DNA of 64,000 nt from Peribacillus sp044761985 (lineage in GTDB: Bacteria; Bacillota; Bacilli; Bacillales; DSM-1321), in contig NZ_JBIWDK010000001.1 in the NCBI RefSeq assembly GCF_044761985.1, positions 496,001-560,000 on the forward strand, written 5' to 3'. Position numbers and translations under genes: made by a program. The notes beneath the pieces are model-generated. The model did no database searches. It saw only the letters and a list, made by a program, of their open reading frames with translations, and was not told the DNA's origin. Of the stretch, positions 44,801 to 53,423 are shown piece by piece. Each line of letters starts with the position of its first letter. Positions within the stretch are counted from its first letter, which is position 1.

Positions 44801-45272
44801 TACAAGTCCAAACCTTTGTCTGGCTGATTTTGCGAAGCCTATTTCTTCTGGCAAAATGGACTATGTTGGTTTCTTCCTGGTTACAGCAGGAAGAGGCATT
44901 AGAAAGTGGGCTGAAAAGTTCAAGAAAGAGGGAGATTTCTTAAAAAATCATGCCCTACAATCCCTTGCTCTCGAAACGGCTGAAGGATTTGCTGAAAGAA
45001 TCCATCAAATGATGCGTGACGATTTGGGAATTAGCGATTCTATCGAAATGACCATGAAAGAGAGATTTGCTGCCAAGTATATTGGTCAAAGATTTTCTTT
45101 CGGGTATCCAGCCTGCCCGAATCTGGAAGACCAGGAAAAAATCTTCCGCTTATTACAGCCTCAGGATATTGGGGTAGAATTGACTGAAGGTTTCATGATG
45201 GAACCGGAGGCATCTGTTTCCGCCATAGTGTTTGCACACCCTGAAGCTAGATATTTTAATGTCGATAGATAA
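41823..45272 (+). CDS. metH: cobalamin-dependent methionine synthase
   Basis: Methylates homocysteine with 5-methyltetrahydrofolate through methylcobalamin. The 1149-residue protein has all four modules: homocysteine-binding (about 1-325, GGCCGTTP), pterin-binding (about 350-610, GERTNVIGS), cobalamin cap and binding (about 645-885, with the cobalt-ligand histidine in DVHDIGKNLV) and the activation domain (about 905-1149, with RFSFGYPACP and VSAIVFAHPEARYF). GAGGTGG lies before the ATG at 41823. It is coupled to the upstream fusion gene and needs vitamin B12. Confidence 0.96.
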   Translation: MSKREINVQLQSKILLLDGAMGTMIQAEDLTAEDFGGEQYEGCNEYLSLTRPEIIQTIHEKYLAAGADIIETNTFGATSLVLEEYQLSTLAYELNKVSAELAVKACEKYSSDNWPRYVAGSMGPTTKTLSVTGGTTFDILTDSYEEQALGLIDGGVDLLLVETCQDMLNVKAAFSGIRSAIAKTGKEVPIMISGTIEPMGTTLAGQSIEAFYLSVEHMNPLAVGLNCATGPEFMIDHIRTLADLSDNAISCYPNAGLPDEEGHYHESPTSLAEKMKQFAEKGWVNIIGGCCGTTPEHIKELSRVLKDIQPRKLPEAAHGHAVSGIEPLIYDDSMRPLFVGERTNVIGSRKFKELIRAKKYEPAAEIARAQVKKGAHVIDICLADPDGDEFGDMKEFIEEVVKKVKVPLVIDTTDEAVLEQALKHSQGKSIINSINLEDGEERFEKIVPLIHQYGAAVVVGTIDEIGMAVDAERKIEVATRSVDLLVNKYGLKKSDLIFDPLVFPVGTGDEQYIGSALETVKGIKAIKEKFPECLTILGISNVSFGLPSRGREILNAVFLYHCTKAGLDYAIVNTEKLERFALIPEVEVKLAEALLFDTSTETLATFTEFYRGKKAEKKDDGIILPLDERLGNYIIEGTKEGLIEDLNEAIERGDAPLEIINGPLMDGMSEVGRLFNDNQLIVAEVLQSAEAMKAAVSHLEPLMENSEDHAKKGKILLATVKGDVHDIGKNLVDIILSNNGYEVVDLGIKVAPQQIIEEVRKHEPTIIGLSGLLVKSAQQMILTAQDLKQAGIDTPILVGGAALSRKFTDFKISPEYDGPVLYSKDAMDGLAVTNILHDTNRKMVYLEELKNKREKAKANAVIAALIEKPERKPVSAVPLRNVPVQKPHDVKRHILKKYPLEVIQPYINRQMLIGHHLGLKGKVAELLKEGNDKAIQLNDLVDDLIEFLKSEPEYGLNAVYQFFPAQSDGDKLVVYNPEDHQEVLETFDFPRQDTSPNLCLADFAKPISSGKMDYVGFFLVTAGRGIRKWAEKFKKEGDFLKNHALQSLALETAEGFAERIHQMMRDDLGISDSIEMTMKERFAAKYIGQRFSFGYPACPNLEDQEKIFRLLQPQDIGVELTEGFMMEPEASVSAIVFAHPEARYFNVDR

Positions 45273-45274
45273 GT

Positions 45275-45304
45275 AAGGCAGCGGTTAAATCCGCTGTCTT
45301 ATTG
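45275..45304 (+). terminator. terminator after metH
   Basis: AGGCAGCGG and CCGCTGTCTTATT pair around TTAAAT directly after the stop codon. The T-run is interrupted. Confidence 0.65.
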
Positions 45305-45464
45305 ATTATGGCGAGTTAATTTCGAGAGCACATTAAGAATAAATTCCTGATACAGGAAGTGAAGTTGTTAAAGACCATAATTCCATGCCTATATTCTAAA
45401 AAAATTTGATGCATGAAACCCCTGGAATAGTACACCTTAATGGTAAAAAGCAAGGGGGAGAATT

Positions 45465-46223
45465 ATGAAGAAATTATTGCACTTATATACGGTAGTATTC
45501 TGTTTTTCAATGATCCTAAGTGAAACACTTGCCGGACCCGTACATGCAATAATTCCGGAAGAAATAACTCCGCTCGTCAAAAGTAAAGAAAACCAAAAGA
45601 CAGTTTATTTAACTTTTGACGACGGGCCTTCTACGAATACAATGGATATCCTGGACATCTTAGACCGGTATCAAGTAAAGGCAACATTTTTTGTTAAAGG
45701 TAATGAAGAGCCATATGCAAAAAAATGCTATGAAGAAATGATAGGAAGAGGCCACAAAATTGCCTTACATTCCTATACACATGACTATTCAATCGTGTAT
45801 CGTTCCACGAATAGTTTTTTTGAGGATTTAAATCGTCTTGAAACGATGTTAGAAAAAGATTATGGAATAAAAAGCCGAATCGTTCGTCTTCCCGGTGGAT
45901 CACGAAATCGTCTGAGACAACAAGCAAGCACAAAACCAATCATTAATGGAATACTTCAGCAGCTAACGGATAAAGGGTATATATATACAGATTGGAATAT
46001 AGATTCAACGGATGGAATCAGTCCTACTATAAGCGAACATCAAATCATCACATCCGTGCAAAGAGGCTTGAAAAATCAAAAACAGGCTAATATCCTGCTG
46101 CATGATATCAACAGTATGAAAAATACCGTTAAAGCGCTGCCGAAGATAATAGAAATCCTAAAAAAAGAAGGCTATATCTTTGATACGATAGATGAGACAA
46201 CCCCAAAGGTTCAATTTAATTAG
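45465..46223 (+). CDS. polysaccharide deacetylase (NodB domain), exported
   Basis: A 252-residue carbohydrate esterase family 4 protein with a signal peptide (about 1-27, ending near GPVHA). The catalytic motifs are LTFDDGPSTNT (near residue 50), the zinc-binding HSYTHDYS (near 105), RLPGGSRN (near 144) and LLHD near 215. Members remove acetyl groups from peptidoglycan or chitin-like glycans; some act in spore cortex formation. The exact substrate is not clear. AAGGGGGAG precedes the ATG. Confidence 0.9.
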   Translation: MKKLLHLYTVVFCFSMILSETLAGPVHAIIPEEITPLVKSKENQKTVYLTFDDGPSTNTMDILDILDRYQVKATFFVKGNEEPYAKKCYEEMIGRGHKIALHSYTHDYSIVYRSTNSFFEDLNRLETMLEKDYGIKSRIVRLPGGSRNRLRQQASTKPIINGILQQLTDKGYIYTDWNIDSTDGISPTISEHQIITSVQRGLKNQKQANILLHDINSMKNTVKALPKIIEILKKEGYIFDTIDETTPKVQFN

Positions 46224-46307
46224 TGAAAGCCAAGCTCAACTATAGTAAATTAAAGGTAATTGGATTTTAATTTAAAGATCATAGTTTGGAAAGGATTTAA
46301 AGTTTTT

Positions 46308-47078
46308 ATGATGCCATCGTTGTTTTTATCACATGGAACGCCATTATTAGCCTTGGAAGAGAATAGCTACACCGAGTTTTTAAAAGCTTATACAAAAGAA
46401 ATTGAGAAGCCAACTGCAATAGTCATTCTGTCAGCCCATTGGGAAAGTGATGAACAGTTGGTTTCAGCTGTCAAGAAGCATGAAATCCTTTATGATTATA
46501 TCGATTTTCCGGAAGAAATTTACCAGGTATCCTATCCCGCTTCAGGAAATTTGGAGCTTTCCGATAAGATTTTAACCCTGTTGTCACGAGTTGGCATATG
46601 GGGGGAGCTTGATGAAAGGCGTCCTCTCGATCATGGGGCATGGGGGCTGTTGCATCTCATGTATCCTAAAGTTGATATACCGATAGTTTCATTATCGATC
46701 AGTTCCGACCTACCGTTTGAAAAACAGTATGAAATCGGGAAAATGCTGGGGGCTCTCAAACGGAATAACGTCCTTATAATTGGTAGCGGTGGGATTGTGC
46801 ATAATTTTAACCAGATTCAGCCAGACGTGCATGTTGCGGAGGGGTGGGCAATCCGTTTTGAAAACTGGGTGGAAGAACAGGTAGAGAAGTGGGATTTGGA
46901 ATCCTTGTTTGATTATGAAAGAATAGGGCCATATAGTTCCGAGGCGGTGCCATTTAAAGGTCACTTCATTCCCTTGATCATTGCGATGGGAGCAGGAGAT
47001 TCCAATAAAAAGGCAAAAATGTTGCATCGTAGTTTTCAGTATGGAAACTTAAGTTTGACAGCTTGGGAGTTTGCTTGA
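46308..47078 (+). CDS. class III extradiol dioxygenase, LigB/DODA family
   Basis: A 256-residue protein of the 4,5-DOPA extradiol dioxygenase-like (YgiD) type. The likely metal ligands and active-site histidines are in LFLSHGTP (near residue 10), LSAHWES (near 43) and RRPLDHGAWG (near 110). Most bacterial members have no known natural substrate and some bind zinc rather than iron. GGAAAGGA lies 12 bases before the ATG pair at 46308/46311, a slightly long spacing. Monocistronic by appearance. Confidence 0.82.
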   Translation: MMPSLFLSHGTPLLALEENSYTEFLKAYTKEIEKPTAIVILSAHWESDEQLVSAVKKHEILYDYIDFPEEIYQVSYPASGNLELSDKILTLLSRVGIWGELDERRPLDHGAWGLLHLMYPKVDIPIVSLSISSDLPFEKQYEIGKMLGALKRNNVLIIGSGGIVHNFNQIQPDVHVAEGWAIRFENWVEEQVEKWDLESLFDYERIGPYSSEAVPFKGHFIPLIIAMGAGDSNKKAKMLHRSFQYGNLSLTAWEFA

Positions 47079-47254
47079 GTTGAAAGGGTTTTCAATCGTG
47101 CGAAATCTAGCTTGTTTGAATTAATATACGAAAATAGAAAAATCTTTTTTTAGAAAAAATAGACTTAAAAAAGATAAAAGGTCTATTTAAGACGAAATAA
47201 GGCGAATTAAACAGAATAATAGTTTGGAAAAGGGTGTATAAAGAGGTGAAACCC

Positions 47255-47304
47255 TTGGATATTTCGACAAAAACATGTTAATATAGCATCTGAAAACGTT
47301 TTAT
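47255..47304 (+). promoter_or_regulatory. odhA promoter with cre-like site
   Basis: TTGGAT (47255-47260) and TAATAT (47279-47284) are 18 bases apart. TGAAAACGTTTTAT (47291-47304), one base off the CcpA consensus TGWAANCGNTNWCA, lies right at or after the expected start point, a place where CcpA would repress. The surrounding 300-base gap before odhA shows nothing else. Confidence 0.5.
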
Positions 47305-47431
47305 CCTTTAAAATTTTATTATTCAATGACCAAGTTATTTATTATAAATTATCTATTTGGGGAAATGTTAGAAGAAGGAATTTGGGGATGGATAAAACGA
47401 AATTATGAGAAAAATTTGGGGGTTTACAAAA

Positions 47432-50278
47432 ATGACCATCAAGGATGCTAAGGCTTACGACCCATGGAAATCTTTTTCTGGTCCAAACCTTGGGTATGTC
47501 ATGGAGCAATACGATTTATTTCAAGTTAATCCGGAAGAAGTAGATCCGGAACTGAAAAACTTTTTTGAGGTTGCTGGTCCTCCTTCATTTGAAGTAGAGG
47601 CAGGCACTGTAATGGAAAGTGCACCACAGACTGGTGAAGTCCTTTCAATGAAGAAAATTATGTCTGCAGTAAAATTGGCAGAAAATATTCGTGCATATGG
47701 ACATCTTGCTTCAAGCATTTATCCATTGATTGAAGACAAGCCAGATACAGAGCAAATCCACTTTGAAAAATACGATTTGACGGTTGAGGATTTACGGAAA
47801 ATACCGGCTGATCTTATTTGTGCGCAATCACCTGAAAACGTAAAAGACGGATACGAAGCTTTCCAATATCTTAAACAACTTTATACAAAAACAATAGCCT
47901 TTGGATTTCACCATGTAAATGACTTGGATGAAAAGCAATGGCTTACTGATATGGTCGAATCTGGTAAAATGTTCCCTGAAGTTTCAAAAGAGAAAAAAGC
48001 ATTAATGCTAAAACGTCTGAATGAAGTTGAAGGATTTGAAAAGTTCCTACATCGTACATTTGTAGGGCAAAAGCGTTTCTCTATTGAGGGTCTAGATGCA
48101 TTGGTTCCAGTGTTAGACGAGATGATTTCACAGACTGTCCAAAATGGAACTGGCAATGTGAATATTGCCATGGCTCACCGCGGACGTCTTAATGTCCTGG
48201 CACATGTCCTTGGAAAACCATATGAAGTGATTTTCTCTGAATTCCAACACTCACCTAATAAGGATTTAGTCCCATCAGAAGGCTCAACCGGCATTAATTA
48301 TGGTTGGACTGGCGATGTTAAATACCACCTAGGTTTGGATAAACAAATTACAAAAGAAAGCGTACAGAAAGCAAGAATTACGCTTGCCAATAACCCAAGT
48401 CACTTGGAAGTAGTTGGCCCAATCGTTGAAGGTTACTCTCGTGCGGCTCAAGAAGACAGGACAGCAAAAGGCTTCCCAGTGCAAGATATTGATAAGTCGC
48501 TAGCAATCCTTATTCATGGTGATGCTGCGTTCCCAGGTGAAGGTATCGTACCTGAAACGTTTAACTTAAGCCGTCTACGCGGTTACCAAGTTGGTGGGGC
48601 AATCCACATCATCGCTAATAACACAATTGGTTTCACTACCGAAAGTGAAGATTCACGTTCAACTAGATATGCGAGTGATCTTGCAAAAGGTTTTGAAGTA
48701 CCTATCGTCCACGTTAATGCTGATGATCCCGAAGCATGTATGGCTGCAGTTAATCTTGCCATCCAATATCGTGAAAAATACAAAAAAGATTTCTTGATTG
48801 ACTTAATCGGTTACAGACGTTTCGGCCATAATGAAATGGATGAGCCATTGGTCACACAACCTGAAATGTATGCTTTGATTCATAAGCATCCAACAGTTAA
48901 AGAAATTTACGGTAAACAACTGATTGAATCTGGAGAGTTTACAGAAAATGAAGTGAAAGAAATGGCAAAACAAGTGGATACTAAACTTGCAGAAGCCTAT
49001 GCCAAAATTTCTGGAAACAAACCGGAAGCTTCCAAAGAAGTAAATCCTCCGGGAATAATTGAAAAAGGCATTCCTACGATTGATACAGCTGTATCTAAGG
49101 AAGAACTTATTTCAATCAATGAACAACTTGTGAAATGGCCAGAAGGATTTACGCCTAATAAAAAATTAGGTAAAATCTTGTCCCGTCGTCTGGATTCGTT
49201 TGGTGAAAACGGTAAAATTGACTGGGCACATGCTGAAACGCTTGCATTTGCAACGATTTTAAATGATGCCACACCAATCCGTTTAACTGGTCAAGATTCA
49301 GAACGTGGAACATTCGCACAACGTAACATCATGCTGCATGATAGCGTGAACGGCAAAACATATTCACCGCTTCATACTCTTGAATCTGCCAAAGCATCTT
49401 TCGCTGTCCATAACAGTCCGCTTACTGAAACGGCAGTACTTGCTTATGAATATGGATATAATGTTTTTGCTCCAGAAACACTTGTACTTTGGGAAGGCCA
49501 ATTCGGTGATTTCGCCAATACGGCACAAGTAATCTTTGACCAATTCATTGCGGCAGGCCGTGCAAAATGGGGTCAAAAATCTGGACTTGTTATGCTACTT
49601 CCACACGGATACGAAGGACAAGGACCAGAACATTCAAGTGCTCGCCTGGAACGTTTCCTTCAATTAGCAGCTGAAAATAACTGGACCGTTGCTAACTTAA
49701 GTTCTGCAGCTCAGTATTTCCATGTCCTTAGAAGACAAGCTAAAATACTTGATCAGGAACAAGTGCGTCCGCTTGTTATCATGACACCGAAGAGTATGCT
49801 TCGTAACCAAGTGATGGCATCTACTCCAGAAGAGTTCAGCACAGGAAGTTTTGAATCATTCATTGAAACGAAAACGCTAGGCAAAAAACCTAAAGCTGTT
49901 GAGCGCATTGTATTTGCAAGCGGTAAATTAGCTGTAGAACTACGTGATAAAGTAGCTACTGAACAAAATACCGATTGGTTGCAAATCATCAGTATCGAGG
50001 AGATTTATCCATTCCCGTTCACTGGCGTTCAAGAAGCATTGAAAAAATATACGAACCTTAAAGAAATCTACTGGGCTCAAGAAGAACCGAAAAACATGGG
50101 AGCTTGGACATTTGTTGAACCTCGCTTAAATGCGGCTGCTCCTGGAAATCTTTCTGTAACGTATATCGGTAGAAAACGTAGATCAAGCCCGGCTGAGGGA
50201 GATCCACTTGTCCATAAAAATGAACAACAACGGATTATGAGTCAAGCAATTACACGCAATAATGAGGGGGATAAATAA
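47432..50278 (+). CDS. odhA: 2-oxoglutarate dehydrogenase E1 component
   Basis: Thiamine diphosphate-dependent decarboxylase of the citric acid cycle. The protein of 948 residues (counted from this ATG) has the E1 layout: an N-terminal GPNLGYVMEQYD motif, IAMAHRGRLNVLAHVLGK (near residue 245) and HGDAAFPGEGIVPET (near 370) that bind the cofactor and metal, then RYGHNE-like RRFGHNEMDEP and the C-terminal transketolase-type domain. GGGGG stands 9 bases before ATG 47432; an in-frame ATG at 47405 is the alternative. It is separated from odhB by one base. Confidence 0.94.
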   Translation: MTIKDAKAYDPWKSFSGPNLGYVMEQYDLFQVNPEEVDPELKNFFEVAGPPSFEVEAGTVMESAPQTGEVLSMKKIMSAVKLAENIRAYGHLASSIYPLIEDKPDTEQIHFEKYDLTVEDLRKIPADLICAQSPENVKDGYEAFQYLKQLYTKTIAFGFHHVNDLDEKQWLTDMVESGKMFPEVSKEKKALMLKRLNEVEGFEKFLHRTFVGQKRFSIEGLDALVPVLDEMISQTVQNGTGNVNIAMAHRGRLNVLAHVLGKPYEVIFSEFQHSPNKDLVPSEGSTGINYGWTGDVKYHLGLDKQITKESVQKARITLANNPSHLEVVGPIVEGYSRAAQEDRTAKGFPVQDIDKSLAILIHGDAAFPGEGIVPETFNLSRLRGYQVGGAIHIIANNTIGFTTESEDSRSTRYASDLAKGFEVPIVHVNADDPEACMAAVNLAIQYREKYKKDFLIDLIGYRRFGHNEMDEPLVTQPEMYALIHKHPTVKEIYGKQLIESGEFTENEVKEMAKQVDTKLAEAYAKISGNKPEASKEVNPPGIIEKGIPTIDTAVSKEELISINEQLVKWPEGFTPNKKLGKILSRRLDSFGENGKIDWAHAETLAFATILNDATPIRLTGQDSERGTFAQRNIMLHDSVNGKTYSPLHTLESAKASFAVHNSPLTETAVLAYEYGYNVFAPETLVLWEGQFGDFANTAQVIFDQFIAAGRAKWGQKSGLVMLLPHGYEGQGPEHSSARLERFLQLAAENNWTVANLSSAAQYFHVLRRQAKILDQEQVRPLVIMTPKSMLRNQVMASTPEEFSTGSFESFIETKTLGKKPKAVERIVFASGKLAVELRDKVATEQNTDWLQIISIEEIYPFPFTGVQEALKKYTNLKEIYWAQEEPKNMGAWTFVEPRLNAAAPGNLSVTYIGRKRRSSPAEGDPLVHKNEQQRIMSQAITRNNEGDK

Positions 50279-50279
50279 A

Positions 50280-51536
50280 ATGGCTGAAGTAAAAGTGCCT
50301 GAATTAGCAGAATCAATTTCTGAAGGATCTATTGCGCAATGGTTAAAGCAACCTGGTGACCATGTTGAAAAGGGAGATTATGTCCTTGAACTGGAAACAG
50401 ATAAAGTAAACGTGGAAATCATCTCTGATTACACTGGGACCCTTACTGAACTTTTAGCTGAAGAAGGCGACACTGTTCAAGTTGGACAAGCTGTTGCCAT
50501 CGTGGATGAAAATGGATCGGCAGCAGCACCTGCTAAGGAAGCTCCAAAAGCTGAAGAAGTGAAACAAGAACCAGCTAAAGTGGAACAAGCAGCACCTGCC
50601 AAAGAAGCTCCAAAGGCTGAAACGAAAGAAGCATCTTCCACTCAACAAGTTATTGCATCACCAGCTGCTAGAAAATTAGCTCGTGAAAAAGGAATTGACT
50701 TAACTCAAGTACCTGTTGTTGATCCACTAGGCCGTGTACGTGTACAAGACGTGGAAGCAGCAAGTAAAGCGCCTGCAGCAGCTCCAAAAGCACCTGCAGC
50801 TACTAAACAAGCGGCAGCTCCTATTGAAGCCAACGATGACCGTATAGAAGTAGTGAAAATGACACGCCGTCGTCAAACCATTGCTAAACGTTTAGTTCAA
50901 GTCCAATCTGAAGCGGCAATGCTTACAACTTTCAACGAAGTCGATCTTTCTGCAGTTATGGAATTACGTAGCCGTCATAAAGAATCATTCGTTAAAGCTA
51001 ATGACGTTAAACTTGGTTTCATGTCATTCTTTACAAAAGCAGTCATTGGGGCATTGAAAAAGTATCCTTTATTGAATGCTGAAATCAAAGGAGATTATAT
51101 CCTTAAAAAGAACTTCTATGATATCGGTGTAGCCGTATCGACTGAAGAAGGCTTAGTTGTTCCAGTTGTAAGAGATGCTGATCGTAAAAGTTTCGCTGAA
51201 ATCGAGCAAAACATTGCGGACCTAGCTGTTAAAGCACGTAACAACAAATTAGCGCTATCAGATTTATCTGGTGGTACCTTTACCATCACAAATGGTGGTA
51301 CATTCGGTTCCCTATTATCGACACCTATCTTGAATGCACCACAAGTTGGTATTCTAGGTATGCATACTATCAAGACTCGTCCTGTTGCTGTTGGCGATCA
51401 AATCGAAAACAGACCAATGATGTACCTTGCATTATCTTATGATCACCGTATCGTTGATGGAAAAGAAGCAGTTGGTTTCCTAGTGGCAATCAAAGAAATG
51501 CTTGAAGATCCTGAACAACTTTTATTACAAAATTAA
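50280..51536 (+). CDS. odhB: dihydrolipoyllysine succinyltransferase, 2-oxoglutarate dehydrogenase E2
   Basis: E2 core of the 2-oxoglutarate dehydrogenase complex, 418 residues. The lipoyl domain has the modified lysine in ELETDKVNVE (residue 42 region). An Ala/Pro/Lys-rich linker (about 80-125), a peripheral subunit-binding domain (ASPAARKLAREKGIDLTQV) and the catalytic domain with the DHRIVDG motif near the C-terminus follow. GAGGGGG precedes the ATG, which follows odhA by one base. No E3 gene is nearby; it is usually shared with the pyruvate complex. Confidence 0.95.
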   Translation: MAEVKVPELAESISEGSIAQWLKQPGDHVEKGDYVLELETDKVNVEIISDYTGTLTELLAEEGDTVQVGQAVAIVDENGSAAAPAKEAPKAEEVKQEPAKVEQAAPAKEAPKAETKEASSTQQVIASPAARKLAREKGIDLTQVPVVDPLGRVRVQDVEAASKAPAAAPKAPAATKQAAAPIEANDDRIEVVKMTRRRQTIAKRLVQVQSEAAMLTTFNEVDLSAVMELRSRHKESFVKANDVKLGFMSFFTKAVIGALKKYPLLNAEIKGDYILKKNFYDIGVAVSTEEGLVVPVVRDADRKSFAEIEQNIADLAVKARNNKLALSDLSGGTFTITNGGTFGSLLSTPILNAPQVGILGMHTIKTRPVAVGDQIENRPMMYLALSYDHRIVDGKEAVGFLVAIKEMLEDPEQLLLQN

Positions 51537-51552
51537 TAAATCCTATATAATG

Positions 51553-51588
51553 AAAAAGCCCCTGTCATGGTGATGGGGGCTTTTTTTT
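51553..51588 (+). terminator. terminator of the odhAB operon
   Basis: AAAAAGCCCC and GGGGCTTTTTTTT pair around a short inner stem. Confidence 0.9.
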
Positions 51589-51660
51589 GTAGAAAAGTTC
51601 ATAGATAAAGAGATAATCATATCATCACTTGCAGGAATATGATTGGTTTTTTAATATAAA

Positions 51661-51700
51661 TGAATGTTTTTGAATAAAAGTGAACGATAATGATTGATTA
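51661..51700 (+). promoter_or_regulatory. four 10-bp phased repeats, probable FruR operator
   Basis: The 40 bases read as four consecutive 10-mers that start TGAATG, TGAATA, TGAACG and TGATTG. The last overlaps the -35 box of the predicted fru promoter. DeoR-family sugar repressors typically bind direct repeats spaced by about one helical turn, so this is the natural site for the FruR protein encoded next to it. The repeats themselves are seen; the binding is inferred. Confidence 0.6.
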
Positions 51701-51722
51701 ATCTGAAAAATGAAGTTATTAT
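51694..51722 (+). promoter_or_regulatory. predicted SigA promoter of the fru operon
   Basis: TTGATT (51694-51699) and TATTAT (51717-51722) are 17 bases apart and 25 bases before the fruR ribosome binding and start region. Confidence 0.55.
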
Positions 51723-51746
51723 GGAAATATATTGGGGGTGAGGTAA

Positions 51747-52499
51747 TTGTTGACAACCGAGAGGCATGACGTAATCCTTACGTTGATTAAGAAAAAAGGC
51801 ATTATAAAGATGCAAGAACTTGTCGATCATTTGCAAGCTTCAGAATCTACCATTCGGCGTGATTTAGTCCAACTTGAGGAACTAAAGCTTTTAAAACGTG
51901 TTCATGGTGGAGCTGCCTTGCTTCAAAGAAAAGGCATGGAACCGACAACCTTGGAGAAGCAAAACAAAGCGTTATCCGAAAAAAAGCTCCTAGCAGAGCT
52001 GGGGTCAACTTTTATCGAGAATGATGACTGTATTTATCTTGATGCAGGTACGACCATCTCTGAACTGATCCCTTATTTAAAAGATAAAAATGTAACCGTT
52101 TTAACCAACGGTCTCATGCATATACAAAAGTTGATGGAATTGGAAATAAAAACGGTTATCGTTGGTGGAACCATCAAGGCTTCCACCAATGCGGTTGTAG
52201 GTAGTACAGCTGTCGATTTTTTAAGTGATTACCGATTCGATAAATGTTTTCTAGGGATCAATGGCATTCATCCTGAATTAGGTTTGACTACACCAGATCC
52301 TGAAGAAGCGCTATTGAAAAAGACGGCAATAAGGCTTTCTAATCAAAGTTATGTGCTTTCAGATAGTTCAAAATTAAATGAAGTCACCTTCGCAAAAGTG
52401 GCAGATGTAAGTGAAGTCATTTTGCTGACGGATAACAATAATGAAGCTGCCGTCGAACAGCTCTTGAAAAATCCCAAGATAAAGGTCGTGACGATTTAA
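51747..52499 (+). CDS. fruR: DeoR-family transcriptional repressor of the fructose operon
   Basis: A 250-residue regulator. The N-terminal winged helix (about 1-57) has MQELVDHLQASESTIRRDLVQLEE, the DeoR signature. The C-terminal sugar-phosphate sensor domain has DAGTTISELIPYL and FLGINGIH. The family senses fructose-1-phosphate in fru operons. The start is one of two consecutive TTG codons after GGGGGTGAGG. Its stop overlaps the fruK ATG by one base. It sits first in the operon, so it would control its own expression. Confidence 0.9.
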   Translation: MLTTERHDVILTLIKKKGIIKMQELVDHLQASESTIRRDLVQLEELKLLKRVHGGAALLQRKGMEPTTLEKQNKALSEKKLLAELGSTFIENDDCIYLDAGTTISELIPYLKDKNVTVLTNGLMHIQKLMELEIKTVIVGGTIKASTNAVVGSTAVDFLSDYRFDKCFLGINGIHPELGLTTPDPEEALLKKTAIRLSNQSYVLSDSSKLNEVTFAKVADVSEVILLTDNNNEAAVEQLLKNPKIKVVTI

Positions 52500-53419
52500 T
52501 GATTTATACCGTAACGCTCAACCCCTCAATAGATTACCTGGTCGAGGTGGAAAACTTCCAAATGGGCTTGGTGAACAGAACATGCATGGATAAGAAATAT
52601 CCGGGGGGCAAAGGAATTAACGTATCACGTGTATTGAATAGGCTAGGAAACGATACGACTGCTTTAGGCTTTTTAGGTGGCCAAACTGGGGAATTTGTAA
52701 AAGCCTGTTTAGAAAAAGATCATATTAGGACTAATTTCACGGAAATAACAGGTGATACGAGAATCAATATTAAATTAAAAACTGGAGTGGAGACGGAAAT
52801 TAATAGTCATGGTCCTGAAATATCCATGGAGAATTACCATCATTTACTTAGTTTAATTGGTGAACTCAAGCCAAATGATTGGCTCGTTTTATCTGGTAGT
52901 ATTCCAACAAGCCTCCCACGTGATGTGTACGAAACGATGATGAAAATATGTTTGGGGAGGAAAGTAAAAGTGGTGGTTGATACTAGTGGGAAAGAATTAT
53001 TGGATGTCGTTCAATATGAGCCTTTTCTCTTGAAGCCTAATCATCACGAATTAGCGAGTCTTTACTCGACTGAAATCAGAACTGTGAAGGATGCAAATAA
53101 GTATGGGCGGAAGTTGTTGGAAGCAGGTGCTCAAAATGTAATCGTTTCGATGGCAGGAGATGGGGCTGTACTTATCACAAGAGATAAATCTTATGCTGCA
53201 AATATACCGAAAGGAAAGGTCATCAATTCAGTGGGGGCCGGTGATTCTATGGTGGCCGGATTTATCGGGATCTATGAAAAAACGGAAGATGTTATAACCG
53301 CTTTCCAATATAGTGTCGCCGCGGGAAGTGCGACAGCTTTTTCATCGGACCTTTGCACGTTGGAATTAATGGAAAAAGTATTGCCGCAAATTAGTATCAG
53401 TGAGATAAAAGGGGGGTAA
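52499..53419 (+). CDS. fruK: 1-phosphofructokinase
   Basis: PfkB-family kinase of 306 residues that converts fructose-1-phosphate to fructose-1,6-bisphosphate. The motifs are YPGGKGINVSRVL (near residue 36) for sugar binding and NSVGAGDSMVAGF (near 244) with the catalytic aspartate. The gene is the middle member of the fru operon, coupled to fruR by one-base overlap and followed by fruA after 4 bases. Confidence 0.95.
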   Translation: MIYTVTLNPSIDYLVEVENFQMGLVNRTCMDKKYPGGKGINVSRVLNRLGNDTTALGFLGGQTGEFVKACLEKDHIRTNFTEITGDTRINIKLKTGVETEINSHGPEISMENYHHLLSLIGELKPNDWLVLSGSIPTSLPRDVYETMMKICLGRKVKVVVDTSGKELLDVVQYEPFLLKPNHHELASLYSTEIRTVKDANKYGRKLLEAGAQNVIVSMAGDGAVLITRDKSYAANIPKGKVINSVGAGDSMVAGFIGIYEKTEDVITAFQYSVAAGSATAFSSDLCTLELMEKVLPQISISEIKGG

Positions 53420-53423
53420 CTCT

